This document shows positions 46,401 to 58,531 of a stretch of 64,000 bases of DNA, in pieces (the first letter of the stretch is position 1; the number at the start of each line of letters is the position of its first letter). A program made the position numbers and the translations under genes. Source of the DNA: Phycisphaerales bacterium. Its GTDB lineage: Bacteria > Planctomycetota > Phycisphaerae > UBA1845. The notes below the pieces were generated by a model. That model had not been told where the DNA came from and searched no databases. It saw nothing but the letters and a program-made list of their open reading frames with translations. Location: assembly GCA_020639115.1 (NCBI GenBank), contig JACKHG010000008.1, positions 62,001 through 126,000 of the forward strand, read 5' to 3'.

Positions 46401-46670
46401 CTAGCGGCGGATGAACAGCGCGCCGACCAGCACGCCGATCCCCGCGGCGATGAGCGCGGTGCGCATGGGGTTGTCCCGAATGTAGCCCTCGACCGGCTCG
46501 ATGGATCTCCGCGCCGCGCGACCCGCATCCGTCGCGATATCCTTCGCGTCGCCGGCGAGATTGCCCAGCTCGTCCTTCATGGTCTGGCCCGTCGACTTGA
46601 GATCGTCGCGAAACCGCTGCGCGCTGGTGGCGACGTCATTCTTGCTCGAACGTGTTGCGGTGGAACCCAT
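46401..46670 (-). CDS. ElaB/YqjD/DUF883-family membrane-anchored protein
   Basis: 89 residues; the ATG at 46670 follows AAAGGAGG. An amphipathic helical N-terminus (FRDDLKSTGQTMKDELGNLAGDAKDIATD) is followed by RDNPMRTALIAAGIGVLVGALFIRR, the C-terminal membrane helix with a Gly motif typical of YqjD/ElaB, which in E. coli binds ribosomes at the inner membrane in stationary phase. First gene of the operon that continues to 45064. Confidence 0.85.
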   Translation of the reverse strand: MGSTATRSSKNDVATSAQRFRDDLKSTGQTMKDELGNLAGDAKDIATDAGRAARRSIEPVEGYIRDNPMRTALIAAGIGVLVGALFIRR

Positions 46671-46852
46671 GGTTGCTACCTCCTTTGCTCTAGGATTGCT
46701 GCATCAGGCGCTGCCGCTGATCGCGCAGCGGCGGCAAACCCGCTTTCGACAATCCAATCATGACCGCCGGCGGTAAAGGGCGCCTGAGAAATGGTTAAAG
46801 AACACTTCACGCGGCTGTTACGCGGGAAAAACGTGAGAAGTAACGCCCGAAA

Positions 46853-47632
46853 TCACGCCGTCGCCGCGTCCCCGAGCAGCGGCACGAGGTGCGTGCGTAC
46901 GTACGGCACGCTTGCCGCGCCGACGTGGTGCCCGGCGTGGTCCCAGGCGCACAGCTCCGGCGTCCAGGGCATTGCGACGAATTCCCCCACCGGCTCCCCC
47001 GCCCCGCCGGACCCCGGAACATTGCGGAATCCCACCAGGCCGGCTGACGCGCCGAAACGCCGATCGACCGTTCCGAACAGCGTCGTTCCGAGTCCCAGGA
47101 TGATCACGTCACGCCGCGAGGTCAGCCCGTAGCACACCCGCACGCGGCGCAGCACCGGCGCGAGGTCGTAGCCCGGCGCGAGCGCGGACGCCCCCAGCAC
47201 GAGCACCCCGAGCCGGACGTGCCGGCCCAGCTTTTCGACGGCGAACGCCGCGACCCCCGTCCCTCCGCTGTAGCTGATCAGGTGAATCGGGGCATCGGGG
47301 AATTCCCGGGCCCGCCGCCGGATGATTCGGGCCAGCTTCAGCGCCGCCCGCCGGTTCGCGCGCAGGCACATCAGGTCGGAGAGCATGTCCCCCGGCAGTC
47401 CACGATGCCAGTCGTAGAAATAGGTCGCAAATGACGACCCGCACACGCGCAGCGCCTTGCGCACCAGCAGCGGCGTGAGCTTGAAGCCGCCGACCCCGTC
47501 CAGCAGGAACACCGTCCCGCGCCGCGGATCCCCCGTTTCCCGCGGCGCGCCGTACCGGCGCAGCTCCCCCACCCAGTCGCGCAGCATGCGCGCCCGCGAG
47601 CGAAGTGAAGCGATGAAAGGCGGTAACGTCAT
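46853..47632 (-). CDS. Alpha/beta hydrolase-like protein
   Basis: 259 residues with no clear signal peptide. The strand-turn-helix GTVFLLDGVGGF near residue 40, the nucleophile elbow LISYSGGTGVAAF (Ser flanked by Gly at +2), and a His in AWDHAGHHVG near the C-terminus fit a serine hydrolase of the alpha/beta fold. Substrate unknown. It lies upstream of the yqjD-like operon on the same strand, separated by about 180 bp. Confidence 0.72.
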   Translation of the reverse strand: MTLPPFIASLRSRARMLRDWVGELRRYGAPRETGDPRRGTVFLLDGVGGFKLTPLLVRKALRVCGSSFATYFYDWHRGLPGDMLSDLMCLRANRRAALKLARIIRRRAREFPDAPIHLISYSGGTGVAAFAVEKLGRHVRLGVLVLGASALAPGYDLAPVLRRVRVCYGLTSRRDVIILGLGTTLFGTVDRRFGASAGLVGFRNVPGSGGAGEPVGEFVAMPWTPELCAWDHAGHHVGAASVPYVRTHLVPLLGDAATA

Positions 47633-47692
47633 GCCGTCGGCGCCCTGCGCTTCGCCGACGAATCCTGGCGGCGCACCGGGCGCGGTCCGAAG

Positions 47693-48835
47693 CTACTTCT
47701 TGTTGTTGCCTTCGCCTTCCTCGCTGCCCGGCTGGAACCCGATGAGGTTGGCCTCCTTGAGCTTCTTCTCGAACATGGCGTAATCGTGGGCCAGCGACAG
47801 CGCGTCCTCCGGCTCGACCAGCCCGTCGTTCACGAGCATGAACAGGTGGTTGTCCATGAGCACGTTGCCCTTGGCTTTACCAGTCTGCATGGAGCTGGGG
47901 ATCTTGTAGGTCTGGCCTTCGCGAATGTTGTGCTTGATACCGGCGTCGGGAACCATGATCTCGAAGGTGGCGACTCGGCCTCCACCCTTCTTCCGCAGCA
48001 AACGCTGCGCGATGATCGCCTCCAACGAACCGGTGAGCATCGCACGGATCTGCGCCTGCTCGTTCACCGGGAACGAGTCCACGATACGCTCGATGGTACT
48101 CGGCGCGCTGGACGTGTGCAGCGTACCGAACACCAAGTGGCCCGTTTCGGCTGCGGTCGTCGCCGCTTTGATCGTGGTGTAGTCGCGCATTTCGCCGACC
48201 AGAATGATGTCCGGGTCCATACGCAATGCGCGGCGGATGCCTTCGTTAAAGTCGGGCAGGTGAATGCCGATTTCGCGCTGCGTCACGCGACAGCGCTTGT
48301 GCGGGTGGACGAACTCGATCGGTTCCTCAAGCGTGATCAGGTGGTCGTAACGCGTCTGGTTGATGTGATCGATCAGCGTCGCGAGCGTCGTCGTCTTTCC
48401 AGAACCCGTCGGCCCGGTCACCAACACCAGACCGCGCGGCAGCATGCACAACCGTTTGATGATGTCCGGGTCGGGGAAGTTGAGCTGTTCCCAGGTGAGC
48501 AGCGTCTTGGGAATGAGACGCATGACGATACCGATGACGTTGGCTTGGTCTTCGTATTGCTGGCGGTGGATCGAAACACGAAAACGCGACTCGTGCATGC
48601 CCACCGCGAAGTCGGTCGTGCCCGACTCCTGAAGCTCCTGTTGGTTCTTTTCCGGGGTCACCGACTTCATCAGGCTGACCATGTCGTCAGCCGTGAGAAT
48701 CTTCGTCTCAAGGCGGTGCATGCGCCCGTGCAGGCGGATCATCGGCTTGTCGCCGACGACGAGGTGCAGGTCGCTACCGCCCTTGTGCACCAGTGCCCCC
48801 ATCAACTTGTCAATCTGAAGGTAGTTGCCTGCCAT
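47693..48835 (-). CDS. pilT: Twitching motility ATPase PilT
   Basis: 380 residues. Hexameric retraction ATPase that depolymerises type IV pili. The N-terminal PilT domain (MGALVHKGGSDLHLVVGDKPMIRL) is followed by the RecA-like core with Walker A GPTGSGKTTT, an Asp box (ITLEEPIEFVH), Walker B ILVGEMRD and the His box GHLVFGTLHT. The C-terminal region has the PilT-type EIM....IKHNIREGQTYKI segment, as in retraction rather than assembly ATPases. Its upstream region carries a tandem 18-bp repeat. Other pilus genes are not in the window apart from the pseudopilin at 36833. Confidence 0.95.
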   Translation of the reverse strand: MAGNYLQIDKLMGALVHKGGSDLHLVVGDKPMIRLHGRMHRLETKILTADDMVSLMKSVTPEKNQQELQESGTTDFAVGMHESRFRVSIHRQQYEDQANVIGIVMRLIPKTLLTWEQLNFPDPDIIKRLCMLPRGLVLVTGPTGSGKTTTLATLIDHINQTRYDHLITLEEPIEFVHPHKRCRVTQREIGIHLPDFNEGIRRALRMDPDIILVGEMRDYTTIKAATTAAETGHLVFGTLHTSSAPSTIERIVDSFPVNEQAQIRAMLTGSLEAIIAQRLLRKKGGGRVATFEIMVPDAGIKHNIREGQTYKIPSSMQTGKAKGNVLMDNHLFMLVNDGLVEPEDALSLAHDYAMFEKKLKEANLIGFQPGSEEGEGNNKK

Positions 48836-49278
48836 GGTTCCTCGCTACTCCCCCGGGAAAAACTCGGCCGGAAATCGACAAAACGCCGGAAATCGATAAA
48901 ACGCCGAAGATCGATAAATCGGTTGTCAGCCTGCCGGGCTCCTCGCCACGGCGGCCCGGGCCCCACAGTATACCCGCCCGCCTGCTCCTGCCAAAAACCG
49001 GGATTCCCGCCGTGCCGACTCCGCCGATCGAGCGCATCGCCGGGCGCGCCCGCTAAGTCCCATTTTAGCCTCATTTCAGGTCGCATTCAGCACGCGCGAC
49101 CATCTTGGACAACAGACGCTGTTTTGCGCGAGCCGCGTCGGACAGGCTCGCCTTGTCCCACGACCCCCTGCGAGACCCACCCATGTTCCGCCCGACACCG
49201 TTCGATCGCTCGAGAGCTTGCCTACGTTCACGCACCGCCCCCCCGCGCATCGCCACGTCGCGCAACGCTCGCGCTTCG
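48836..49278. other. Divergent region between pilT and the Cys-rich lipoprotein gene
   Basis: About 440 bp. It contains three tandem 18-bp repeats (48867-48920) within 85 bp of the pilT start, and no other recognisable structure. In-frame codons continue upstream of 49279 (ATG at 49183), so part of it may be coding if that start is used. Confidence 0.5.
48867..48920. repeat. Three tandem 18-bp repeats upstream of pilT
   Basis: Units GCCGGAAATCGACAAAAC, GCCGGAAATCGATAAAAC and GCCGAAGATCGATAAATC follow each other without spacers. They are AT-richer than their surroundings. The location, 30-85 bp from the pilT start, suggests promoter or leader function. Confidence 0.8.
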
Positions 49279-50379
49279 ATGTCCGTACGCGCCGTCGTGG
49301 CGCTTGCCGCCGGCTTCACCACGCTGCTGCTCGGCGCCTGCATCCAGGCCGGCCCCCAGCCCGGCGATGCCTGCACGACCAGCGCCGACTGCGACGACAC
49401 CGCCTTCTGCAACGGCGAGGAATCCTGCGTCAATGGTGTTTGCGTCGCCGGTACGCCCCAATGCAACTCCACCGGCTTCGTCTGCAACGAGGTGACGAAC
49501 GCCTGCATCCCGGTCGGACAGACTGGCTGCCTCATCGACAGCGACTGCACGGCGTTCCAGCAGTGCGATCAGCAGCGGCAGATCTGTACTGATCGCACGA
49601 CCGCCTGCCAGACCGACCTCGACTGCAACCTCAACGAATTCTGCGACACCGACGTGAACATCTGTGTGCAGGCCAACGCGACGTGCGCGACGGATTCAGA
49701 CTGCGCTTTCAGCGAACGGTGCGACACGTCGACCCGGCGCTGTGTCGACGCCGGGCAGGCCTGCGGCACCGACAGCCAGTGCCCCACCGGTCAGTTCTGC
49801 GACGATCTGACCCAGACCTGCCGCGACAGCGGCGTCGAATGCCAGATGGACAGCGACTGCGGCATCCGCGAGCGCTGCGACACCAGCCGCGGCTTCTGCA
49901 TCCCCACATCCACCTGCACCACCGACATCGATTGCCCCGGCACCCTCCGCTGCGACTCCCTCACCCGCCTCTGCGTGGCCGCCAGCGCCGAGTGCACCGT
50001 CGACGGCGATTGCCCGCTCAACGAAGTCTGCGACCAGACCAGCAACGTGTGCGTGCAGATCGGCGATACCTGCCTGAGCGACGCCCAGTGCCCCTCGGGA
50101 CAGCAGTGTGACCCGGTCACCAGCCGCTGCGTCGAGGTGACTGGCTGCACGATCGACCTCGACTGTCCGCCGAACGAGACCTGCGACATCGCATCCGGCC
50201 AGTGCATCAGCGGCACCACCTGCAACAACGACGCCCAGTGCGCGACGGATGAACGCTGCGACCTCACCACGGGCGAGTGCGTGCCCGCGGGATCCTGCAA
50301 CTTCGACACCGACTGCCCCACCGGCCAGACGTGCGACACCGTGACGGGCATGTGCATCGTCGGCAATCCGCCGGCATGA
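49279..50379 (+). CDS. Cys-rich repeat lipoprotein (12 CxxDxxC units)
   Basis: 366 residues from the ATG at 49279, chosen because the leader then fits a lipoprotein signal (TTLLLGACIQ); ATGs at 49183 and 49105 are in frame. The mature protein is about twelve tandem units of 25-30 residues with the pattern C..D.DC.....CD.....C, each with four Cys, probably two disulfides per unit. The pattern resembles Dickkopf/EGF-like Cys repeats seen in surface proteins of myxobacteria and planctomycetes. It would form a stiff rod on the outer surface. Binding partner unknown. Confidence 0.82.
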   Translation: MSVRAVVALAAGFTTLLLGACIQAGPQPGDACTTSADCDDTAFCNGEESCVNGVCVAGTPQCNSTGFVCNEVTNACIPVGQTGCLIDSDCTAFQQCDQQRQICTDRTTACQTDLDCNLNEFCDTDVNICVQANATCATDSDCAFSERCDTSTRRCVDAGQACGTDSQCPTGQFCDDLTQTCRDSGVECQMDSDCGIRERCDTSRGFCIPTSTCTTDIDCPGTLRCDSLTRLCVAASAECTVDGDCPLNEVCDQTSNVCVQIGDTCLSDAQCPSGQQCDPVTSRCVEVTGCTIDLDCPPNETCDIASGQCISGTTCNNDAQCATDERCDLTTGECVPAGSCNFDTDCPTGQTCDTVTGMCIVGNPPA

Positions 50380-50402
50380 GTCGGTGTCGCGTGCCGCCGC
50401 GG

Positions 50403-51548
50403 CTACTCTCGGCGCCGCACGAAGCGATTGCCGGGCAGCGCGACCACCGCGCCCTTGAGTTGCAGCGTCGTCAGGCAGGAGATGGTCTGGGCCGTGGCGA
50501 ACCCGCAGCGGGCCACGATCTCGTCCACGTAGACCTCCTCGTCGGCCAGCGTGTCGAGGATCGTGCGTTCGGACGGACTCAGGGCGGCTGCCACGCCGCC
50601 GCCGAACAGTCCGCCCGGCGCATCCGGCGCTCCGGCCGGCCGCCCCATGGTTTTCCCTACAGCGCCGAGTTCGTCGAGAATGTCGTCAAGGCAGGCCACC
50701 AGCTTCGCGGCCCCCTTGCGGATCAGGTCGTTCGGCCCGAAGGCCGTCGCCGTGTCGACCCGCCCGGGAATCGCGAAGACCTCGCGGTTGTACTCGCTCG
50801 CGAGCCGCGCGGTGATCAGCGCTCCGCTCCGCTTGTTCGCCTCGACCACCAGCACGCCGAGGCACATGCCCGCGATGATCCGGTTGCGCCGCGGGAACGA
50901 CTCCGTGCTCGGCGGGCTGCCCAGTGGATCCTCGCTGAGGATAGCGCCGCGGGCGGTCACCTTCTCCGCAAGATCCTTGTGCTCCGGCGGATAGATCACG
51001 TCCACGCCGCTGCCCAGCACCGCAACGGTTCGTCCGCCGGCGCTGAGGGCGCCCTCGTGCGCGTAGCCGTCCACGCCGCGGGCGAGGCCGGAAACCACGG
51101 TGAATCCCGCACCCGCGAGCAGTGCTCCGAACCGCTGGGCCTGCTCGTAGCCGTAGCGGCTGCACTTGCGCGAACCGACCACCGCGATGGCCACCGCGTC
51201 CTCCGGCGTGAGCGTGCCCCGGACGTACAGGCATACCGGCGGATCGCTGCAGTGCCGCAGTTGCGGGGGATAGTCCGGGTCTTCCCAGCAGATGATGCGG
51301 ACGCCCGCAGCCGCCGCCTTCGCCAGTTCGCGTTCGACCGCGGCGTCGGTCCGGGCCTCGAACACGCTTCGCGCCCGGCGTTCGCCGATCCCCTCGACCT
51401 CCATCAGTGCGCCCATCGACGCGCCGAGGATCGCGTCCACCGTCCCGAAGTGCTTGATCAACCGCCCGAGCATCACCGGGCCAATGGCGTCAGCCAGATG
51501 GAGGCGGAGGTACTGCGGAGCCTTGCTGCTGAGCAGAGAAGTGGACAT
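50403..51548 (-). CDS. dprA: DNA processing protein DprA (Smf)
   Basis: 381 residues. Loads RecA on incoming single strands during natural transformation. An N-terminal SAM/HhH-like region (VEGIGERRARSVFEA) is followed by the Rossmann-like DprA domain (IAVVGSRKCSRYG, SGLARGVDGYAHEGAL, VLGSGVDVIYPPEH, FPRRNRIIAGM, GALITARLASEYNREVFAIPG). The C-terminal winged helix (about 315-375) is present. Together with pilT it hints at competence. It converges on the Cys-rich lipoprotein gene. Confidence 0.95.
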   Translation of the reverse strand: MSTSLLSSKAPQYLRLHLADAIGPVMLGRLIKHFGTVDAILGASMGALMEVEGIGERRARSVFEARTDAAVERELAKAAAAGVRIICWEDPDYPPQLRHCSDPPVCLYVRGTLTPEDAVAIAVVGSRKCSRYGYEQAQRFGALLAGAGFTVVSGLARGVDGYAHEGALSAGGRTVAVLGSGVDVIYPPEHKDLAEKVTARGAILSEDPLGSPPSTESFPRRNRIIAGMCLGVLVVEANKRSGALITARLASEYNREVFAIPGRVDTATAFGPNDLIRKGAAKLVACLDDILDELGAVGKTMGRPAGAPDAPGGLFGGGVAAALSPSERTILDTLADEEVYVDEIVARCGFATAQTISCLTTLQLKGAVVALPGNRFVRRRE

Positions 51549-51606
51549 CGCAGAGCTCTCCCTGGGTCAAGTGTGATCAGGGCGCACACGCCGATGCGAC
51601 TGCCAT

Positions 51607-51790
51607 CCGGCCCGGAGGGGCCGGAGATGTACGCCAGGGGCGCCAGCCCCTGGGACTCGGTTCCGCGAGATTTCGCGAGCCCTGCAAGGGCGCGACTGCG
51701 GCTGGGTGTCGCCCTTTCAGGGCTCCATTCTTGTATTGCGCGTTGACCAGGGGCTGGCGCCCCTGACAAACATCTATCGCCCTTCGGGCG
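51607..51790. repeat. Inverted pair of REP-like units next to dprA
   Basis: Two copies of the same unit face each other. Each has a core palindrome (CCAGGGGCGCCAGCCCCTGG at 51634-51653; its diverged copy at 51747-51766), an outer GGCCCGGAGGGGCC / CGCCCTTCGGGCG palindrome (about 51608-51623; 51778-51790) and an inner GCCCTGCAAGGGCG / CGCCCTTTCAGGGC arm (about 51679-51725). The core and outer arm match the repeats around the transposase gene at 61266. Confidence 0.85.
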
Positions 51791-51853
51791 AACACGCCGA
51801 CGAAGCACCGCGGGCGTCGCAACCGGCGCGCAGCCGCGTATGCATCAGGCGAA

Positions 51854-51875
51854 GGCGGGCATGGCCCGCCCTACA
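51854..51875. repeat. GGCGGGCATGGCCCGCC palindromic repeat
   Basis: A short palindrome ending in CTACA, of the same kind as those at 4193, 4331, 40280 and 53469. It lies in the gap between the REP pair and the hypothetical membrane-protein gene. Confidence 0.65.
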
Positions 51876-51942
51876 CGCCACGCGTCCGGTGATGGTCGGT
51901 GTCGTCCACCCCGCCCGGACGTTGCCTCCCGGCGCGGGACGC

Positions 51943-52842
51943 TTACGATGCAATTCCCCGCGCCATCGGCGGGGCGTCCGCCAGCCGCTTGGTAATGCGT
52001 TTGCCGAAATCTTCGCACGGGTAGCGCGCGCTGTGGCCCAGCCGCACCAGCAGCGCACGGGCCCTGCGCCGCATCCGCCAGCAGCGCAGCGTCTTGATGG
52101 GCCACATTTGCCCTACGATCATGAATGGAATGCCCCGCAGGCGCACCTTATACCTTGCGCCATGGGCATCCAGGCACAAGTAGCCACGTTGCTCCAGGTC
52201 GACATACGTGCGGATCATTGACGCGCGCATATCCTCCACGATATCCGCTGGTAAGCCGGCACGTGCGCGCGGCAGATCCTCCAACTGCAGAAGCGACCGA
52301 TGCACCTCGTACATCATGCGCAGATCCGACATCCCGGGGAAGCGCCAGGTCGTTCTCCACGCCGCTGCCGGCAAGCCTTCTGCATTCCGCGCGTTGACCG
52401 TGTTCCAGCTGCACCGGTCCGCCGTCTCCGTGGCAAACTCCACGACATAGTGGGTGAGGTCGATGCCCTGCGACACGTGACCAACCGAGACCATTGCCGC
52501 GGCCTGATCACCGGTGGCGGCATTGTGCAGCACCGCGAAGTGCATGCCGGTGTTGGCAGCGCTCTGGCGAAGTTCGAACCAGGCAACGGGTCGAAACCCG
52601 GCCGCGACCAGTTCCTCCTCCACGAGCCGAAAGAAACACTCGACGCGTGGGGGCGGCATCGGCAGCGTCGGAGGAATCCCAGGCTCGGGGCGCCCAAGCG
52701 GGACGATGATGGGCTCCGCAGCCAGCCAGAACTTGGAAGCAACGATCAGCGGAATCACCACGAAGTAGGCGACAAGCAGGACAACGACAGTGCCGACAAC
52801 ACCCCACGCCCCCGCATCGAAACCCACTGTCATCATTCCCAT
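51943..52842 (-). CDS. Hypothetical membrane-anchored protein
   Basis: 299 residues from the ATG at 52842; two further ATGs lie at 52836 and 52833. One N-terminal membrane helix (about 12-38, VVGTVVVLLVAYFVVIPLIVA) and a large soluble domain with short hydrophobic strands, including HYVVEFATETADRCSW and YEVHRSLLQLEDLPRARAGL, ending in a very basic C-terminus. No known family recognised. It is 90 bp downstream of the zinc-ribbon/ACP-like gene on the same strand and may be co-transcribed with it. Confidence 0.65.
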   Translation of the reverse strand: MGMMTVGFDAGAWGVVGTVVVLLVAYFVVIPLIVASKFWLAAEPIIVPLGRPEPGIPPTLPMPPPRVECFFRLVEEELVAAGFRPVAWFELRQSAANTGMHFAVLHNAATGDQAAAMVSVGHVSQGIDLTHYVVEFATETADRCSWNTVNARNAEGLPAAAWRTTWRFPGMSDLRMMYEVHRSLLQLEDLPRARAGLPADIVEDMRASMIRTYVDLEQRGYLCLDAHGARYKVRLRGIPFMIVGQMWPIKTLRCWRMRRRARALLVRLGHSARYPCEDFGKRITKRLADAPPMARGIAS

Positions 52843-52930
52843 GGTAATTCGTGGAGCGTGTGTGCTCCACCCCAAGGCAGCGGACGAACGGTGATTGGGT
52901 CCACCCAAACGGCAAGAAAACCGGCCGCGC

Positions 52931-53263
52931 CTACGACTTGCGTCCCAACGCGGTGTCCAGTTCTTCCTCGACTTCCACGAAGAGTTCAACCAGATCCAGG
53001 CTGTCCATCTCCTTGCATGAGCTCCAAATAGGGTTGTTCAGCAGATCGCCGACGCCAATCGACTCGAAAAGCTCTCGGCATTGCAGGAATGCCTCGAACA
53101 GGTCTGCATGGCGGTACTCCAGAAAAACCGCCTCCCCACGAACCGAGAGCACCCACAAACGCTCGCCGCATGCCGTGCAATCCAGCGCACCGATCGGTAG
53201 CGGAGGAAGGTCCATCGGTACCTTCCGACAGAACGGACAGGTTGTGGAGCCAAACGGCGGCAT
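52931..53263 (-). CDS. Zinc-ribbon protein with acyl-carrier-like C-terminal helix
   Basis: 110 residues from the ATG at 53263, with AGGAG upstream. The N-terminal half has two CxxC pairs (CPFC, then CTAC 20 residues on) that should form a zinc ribbon. The C-terminal half has helices (LFEAFLQCRELFESIG) followed by MDSLDLVELFVEVEEELD, which strongly resembles the DSLD.VEL.ME.EEEF motif around the phosphopantetheine serine of acyl carrier proteins. A shortened carrier domain fused to a ribbon is unusual. Whether the Ser is modified is unknown. Confidence 0.65.
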   Translation of the reverse strand: MPPFGSTTCPFCRKVPMDLPPLPIGALDCTACGERLWVLSVRGEAVFLEYRHADLFEAFLQCRELFESIGVGDLLNNPIWSSCKEMDSLDLVELFVEVEEELDTALGRKS

Positions 53264-53468
53264 CACGAGGCTCCTGGGTTGATCGAAATGAAGGCGGCCG
53301 ACCACCGTCGCCGCACCCGGGCATTATGCCCAATCGTGCCGGGCGTTGTCCAACGCGTGGGCGCACGCTTGCCCAGCGCCGCGTCGTGCCGCAGGTGGCT
53401 GTAGGGTAAATGCCTTAGGTGCGCCCCACGTGGCGATCAATCGGCAGCCCCCTGTACATCCCGCGACG

Positions 53469-53484
53469 GCGGGCACGGCCCGCC

Positions 53485-53490
<6 letters not shown>
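53469..53490. repeat. GCGGGCACGGCCCGC palindromic repeat over the ileS stop
   Basis: A palindrome followed by CCTACA on the plus strand. On the minus strand its TAG is the stop codon of ileS, so the palindrome begins immediately after translation ends. Confidence 0.75.
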
Positions 53491-56952
<3,462 letters not shown>

Positions 56953-57330
56953 GACTGCTCCTCCGGCCTCGCTCGCCGGTAGTTTTCCCTGGTCCCGCTC
57001 CAGCCCCGCCGCGCGCCTCCGCGCCAAAAAACACAAGCCCCGCACTATAGCCCGTTGCGCAACCGTTGTGAACGCAGCCAGGGGTGGCTGCGTAGCCTGA
57101 GTATCGGTGTCGCGCCGGCGTTCGCCAGCGTGGCAAACCGCGTACTTCCAAGCCGGAGCATGATATATAACATGTTGACAGGAAACAACTTAGACGTTCG
57201 CCCCACCCATTCCCGCCAGCCGCTGAACCGTCGCCGCCGGCTGGCCTGGCGCCAGAATCACCACACACCGCGGACCTCCGCGTTATACTCCCCCGATGAT
57301 TCGCCGACCCAGCTACAGCGGAGTACCCCG

Positions 57331-58518
57331 ATGAACGGCAATCCCTATCCGCCGACCGGCTATCCCCCGAACCGGCGCCGCTCGGTCGCCCCCTTCGTTC
57401 TGCTCGTCGTGAGCATCGGCCTGCTGCTCGTCTCGGCGATGCGCTTCGGCCAGAACGCGTTCAGCGCCGCGACGCCCGAGGCCTCGCCCCGCCCCGTCGC
57501 CGCACGCGGCGACCTGGCCGAGGATGAGAAAAGCACCATCGCCCTCTTTGAGCACTGCTCGCCGTCGGTGGTCTACGTGAGCCCGATCGCGCACGCGGTC
57601 CGCCGCACGATCTTCGGCTACACCGACGCCGGCATGGTCGAACTCGGCACGGGTTCCGGATTCATCTGGGACAAGCAGGGGCACGTGGTCACCAACTACC
57701 ACGTGATCCAGGAGGCAGAGGGCGCCTACGTCACCCTGCCCGACAACACCCGCTACCAGGCGGAAATCATCGGCATCTGGCCGGACAACGACATCGCCGT
57801 GCTGCAGATCGACGCCCCGCAGGACAAGCTCCAACCGATTTCCATCGGCACTTCCGGTGACCTGAAAGTCGGCCAGAAGGTCTTCGCCATCGGCAATCCC
57901 TACGGCCTCGACTTCACCTTCACCAGCGGGATCGTCAGCGCCCTCAACCGCGAGATCAAGGCGGTCACCGGCGACGTGATCAGCGGCGTGATCCAGACCG
58001 ACGCCGCCATCAACCCCGGCAACAGCGGCGGCCCGCTCATCGACAGCGCCGGCCGCCTGATCGGCATCAACACCGCGATCTTCAGCCAGTCCGGCAGCAG
58101 TGCCGGCATCGGCTTCGCCGTCCCGGTGGACACGGTCAACACGGTTGTGCCCCAGTTGATCTCGCACGGCCGGGTCGTCCGCCCCGGCCTGGGCGTGAAC
58201 ATCGCGTCCGACGCGATCAGTCAGCGGCTGCGCCTTTCGGGCGTGCTCATCATGAGCGTCTCAGCCGGCAGCGGCGCGGAGATGGCTGGTTTGCGACCGA
58301 CCGAGCAGACGCGCGAGGGCATCTCCCTCGGCGACGTGATTCTGGCGGTGGATGGGGAAGATACGCCGACGAACAAGTCGCTGCTCAAGACCCTGCAGAA
58401 CCACGAGGTCGGCGACACGGTGAAGCTCACCATCAATCGCAACGGCGAGCGGCTGGAAGTTCCCGTGACGCTCCAGGCCGTTGACGAACACCCCAGCGTC
58501 ATGCACCGCAAGCGCTGA
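57331..58518 (+). CDS. HtrA/DegP-type serine protease with PDZ domain
   Basis: 395 residues from the ATG at 57331. A proline-rich cytoplasmic start, one membrane helix (about 20-37), then a trypsin-like S1C protease domain with His124 (TNYHVI), Asp154 (DNDIAVL) and Ser232 (NPGNSGGPL). One PDZ domain (about 290-385: GVLIMSVSAGSGAEMAGL, GDVILAVDGED, KTLQNHEVGDTVKL) follows. The layout resembles DegS, an inner-membrane-anchored protease of the envelope stress response. It could alternatively be a general periplasmic quality-control protease. Confidence 0.93.
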   Translation: MNGNPYPPTGYPPNRRRSVAPFVLLVVSIGLLLVSAMRFGQNAFSAATPEASPRPVAARGDLAEDEKSTIALFEHCSPSVVYVSPIAHAVRRTIFGYTDAGMVELGTGSGFIWDKQGHVVTNYHVIQEAEGAYVTLPDNTRYQAEIIGIWPDNDIAVLQIDAPQDKLQPISIGTSGDLKVGQKVFAIGNPYGLDFTFTSGIVSALNREIKAVTGDVISGVIQTDAAINPGNSGGPLIDSAGRLIGINTAIFSQSGSSAGIGFAVPVDTVNTVVPQLISHGRVVRPGLGVNIASDAISQRLRLSGVLIMSVSAGSGAEMAGLRPTEQTREGISLGDVILAVDGEDTPTNKSLLKTLQNHEVGDTVKLTINRNGERLEVPVTLQAVDEHPSVMHRKR

Positions 58519-58531
58519 CGCGTCGCACAGC

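Noticed and set aside
48867..48920. CRISPR array
   Set aside because: Units are contiguous without spacers and there are no cas genes; the same reasoning excludes the 7- and 8-base tracts and the REP clusters.
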